DNA of 5,090 bases from Rubrivirga sp. (GTDB lineage Bacteria > Bacteroidota > Rhodothermia > Rhodothermales > Rubricoccaceae): contig JAAXJP010000373.1 in the NCBI GenBank assembly GCA_012269805.1, positions 1 to 5,090 of the forward strand. Direction: 5' to 3'. The translations under genes were made by a program, and so were the position numbers. Positions 3,786 to 5,090 of this stretch are shown piece by piece (within the stretch, counting starts at the first letter, position 1; every line of letters starts with the position of its first letter). The notes beneath the pieces were generated by a model that saw only the letters and a list, made by a program, of their open reading frames with translations, ran no database searches and was not told the origin of the DNA.

Positions 3786-5090
3786 GTGCGCCGCTGGGCC
3801 GCCGTCGCGCTCGCGGCGCTCGTCGCGGCATCGGCGAGCGCCCAGTCTGGCCGCGTCGCGGGCGTCGTCACGGATGCCGAGGCCGGCACGCCCGTCGTCG
3901 GCGCCGCCGTGCGGGCCGAGGTCGGCGGCTCTGAGCGGGCCCGAGCGACCGACGCCGAGGGACGGTACGCGCTCGACGTTCTGGCGGGCCCCGTCGCGCT
4001 CCGAGTCCGCGCGCTCGGCTACGCCCGCCTCGACACGGTCGTGGCCGTGGCGGCGGGGCGGACTACACGGCTCGACCTCGCGCTCGCCCCCGAGACGCTG
4101 ACGGCCGCCGAAGTCGTCGTCCAGGCGCGGCGGACGGAGACGGCCACGCGCGCCGACGCGCCGGTCCTCCTCGTCCCGCAGGCCGTGTCGGTCCTGCCCG
4201 CCGCCGTCCTCGACGCCCAGGGCGCCCGCGACGCGGCCGACGCGCTCCGCAACGTGCCCGGCGTGGCGGTCCGGGCCGAGGGCGAGCCGGGCGCGCGCCC
4301 CGTCCTGCGCGGGTTCGAGACCGACCGGACCGGCGGCGGCGTCCGCCGCAACGGCGTCGAGGTCCCGTACCTGTCCGACGGGCTCCAGGCCAACGTCGCG
4401 CGCGTCGAGGTCCTCCGTGGGCCGGCGTCGGTGCTGTACGGGCGGCTGGAGCCGGGCGGCGTCGTCAACTTCGTGACGAAGGAGCCCCTCTCGCGGCGTC
4501 GGCTCACCGTCGAGGGCGCGGGCGGATCGCTCGGCAGCGCCCGCCTCGCCGTCGAGGCGGGCGGACCCGCCGGCGGGCTCGACACCCGGCTCGACGCCTC
4601 GGCCGAGCGCGACGTGGTGCGGGGCGACGTCGCGGGAACGACCCTCTTCGCGGCCCCGGCCGTCCGCTGGCGGCGCGGGGCCCTGACCCTGGACGCCGAC
4701 GCCGAGGCCGTCGCCTCCGAGACGACGTTCGACCCCGGCCTCGCCGCCGTCGGCACCGGCACGGACGCCCTCGACGGGGTGCCCACGGACCGCTTCTTCG
4801 GCGAGCCCGACGCCGTCCACCGCTGGCGCTCGGCGGCCCTCTTCACGACCGCCCGCTGGCGCCGGACCCCCGCTCTCGGCCTCCGCGGCGGCCTCTCGCT
4901 CGGGCGCTACGTCCTCGACCGGGACGCGCTCGAACTCGACGGGCTGGCCGACGACGCGCCCCCCACGGTGGCCCGGACGCTCCAGCACGAGCGGCTCGGC
5001 TTTACCTACCTCAAGGCGACGGCCTTTGCCGACCTCCGCGCCGCGACGGGGCCCGGCGCCCACGAGGTCACGCTCGGCGCCGAGGGCATC
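3786..5090 (+). CDS. TonB-dependent siderophore-type receptor (partial, C-terminus off right edge)
   Basis: An outer-membrane receptor that imports a ligand, typically a ferric siderophore, using TonB-ExbBD energy; 435 residues are visible. The GTG start follows the previous stop codon with no gap. An in-frame stop there excludes any longer start, and the GTG gives a good signal peptide: RRW, then AVALAALVAASASA, with likely cleavage before Q20. Residues 21-102 are a carboxypeptidase-regulatory-like beta-sandwich (GRVAGVVTDAEAGTPVVGA, then TDAEGRYALDV). AEVVV at 108-112 is TonB-box-like. The plug (about 126-235) carries P131-QAVSVLP, D152-ALRNVPGV, LRGF at 174-177, and RVEVLRGPASVLYGRLEPGG (206-225) followed by VVNFVTKEPL, the signature of siderophore receptors. 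From about 240 the barrel begins with alternating strands. The region between RGF and RVEVLRG is about 29 residues, rather short. The substrate is not identifiable, and no Fur-like site or siderophore gene is seen. Confidence 0.94.
   Translation, partial: MRRWAAVALAALVAASASAQSGRVAGVVTDAEAGTPVVGAAVRAEVGGSERARATDAEGRYALDVLAGPVALRVRALGYARLDTVVAVAAGRTTRLDLALAPETLTAAEVVVQARRTETATRADAPVLLVPQAVSVLPAAVLDAQGARDAADALRNVPGVAVRAEGEPGARPVLRGFETDRTGGGVRRNGVEVPYLSDGLQANVARVEVLRGPASVLYGRLEPGGVVNFVTKEPLSRRRLTVEGAGGSLGSARLAVEAGGPAGGLDTRLDASAERDVVRGDVAGTTLFAAPAVRWRRGALTLDADAEAVASETTFDPGLAAVGTGTDALDGVPTDRFFGEPDAVHRWRSAALFTTARWRRTPALGLRGGLSLGRYVLDRDALELDGLADDAPPTVARTLQHERLGFTYLKATAFADLRAATGPGAHEVTLGAEGI

Noticed and set aside
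3027..5063. 678-codon minus-strand open frame opposite the lipoprotein and TonB receptor
   Set aside because: Same antisense effect. The plus strand encodes signal peptides and a siderophore-receptor plug signature, while the minus product has no recognisable domain.
1..5090. tRNA, rRNA, CRISPR array, insertion sequence, toxin-antitoxin or defence genes
   Set aside because: No matching structure, repeat or motif was seen on either strand.

Overview
The window is very GC-rich DNA from a Gram-negative bacterium. The best guess is a high-GC member of the Bacteroidota/Rhodothermota side, such as the Rhodothermia (Rubricoccaceae/Salinibacter relatives). Four things point that way: two lipoprotein signal peptides; a TonB-dependent receptor with an N-terminal carboxypeptidase-regulatory-like domain; no Shine-Dalgarno sequences, with pyrimidine-rich leaders instead; and TAnnTTTG-like promoter words of the Bacteroidota type (TACCTTCG, TACCTTCC, TAGAGTCG) about 20 nt before several starts. 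This placement is inference.

Layout, left to right. (1) Positions 1-509, minus strand: the N-terminal 169 residues of a Tyr/Arg-rich lipoprotein of unknown function, running off the left edge. (2) 510-689: intergenic, with one inverted repeat and a weak hairpin downstream of the next gene. (3) 690-1139 (possibly to 1217), minus: a MarR-family regulator. (4) 1140-1261: a divergent control region with a local AT-rich patch and two perfect short palindromes. (5) 1262-2077, plus: a classical SDR oxidoreductase. (6) 2081-3262, plus: a membrane-anchored metallo-beta-lactamase-fold hydrolase of the NAPE-PLD-like family with all expected metal ligands, 3 nt after the SDR stop. (7) 3309-3785, plus: a small, possibly lipocalin-like lipoprotein with a promoter-like word in front. 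(8) 3786 to the right edge, plus: the N-terminal 435 residues of a siderophore-type TonB-dependent outer-membrane receptor, whose GTG start directly follows the lipoprotein stop codon in the same frame.

How they may work together. MarR and SDR/MBL look like a divergent regulator-target pair: a repressor controlling a reductase and a phospholipase-like hydrolase, possibly acting on a lipophilic compound. The lipoprotein and the receptor look like a second, translationally coupled pair for envelope uptake. No gene is clearly novel. The points of most interest are the one-stop-codon lipoprotein/receptor junction and the palindromic divergent control region. Long antisense reading frames through this region are by-products of GC-rich codon use and were left out.
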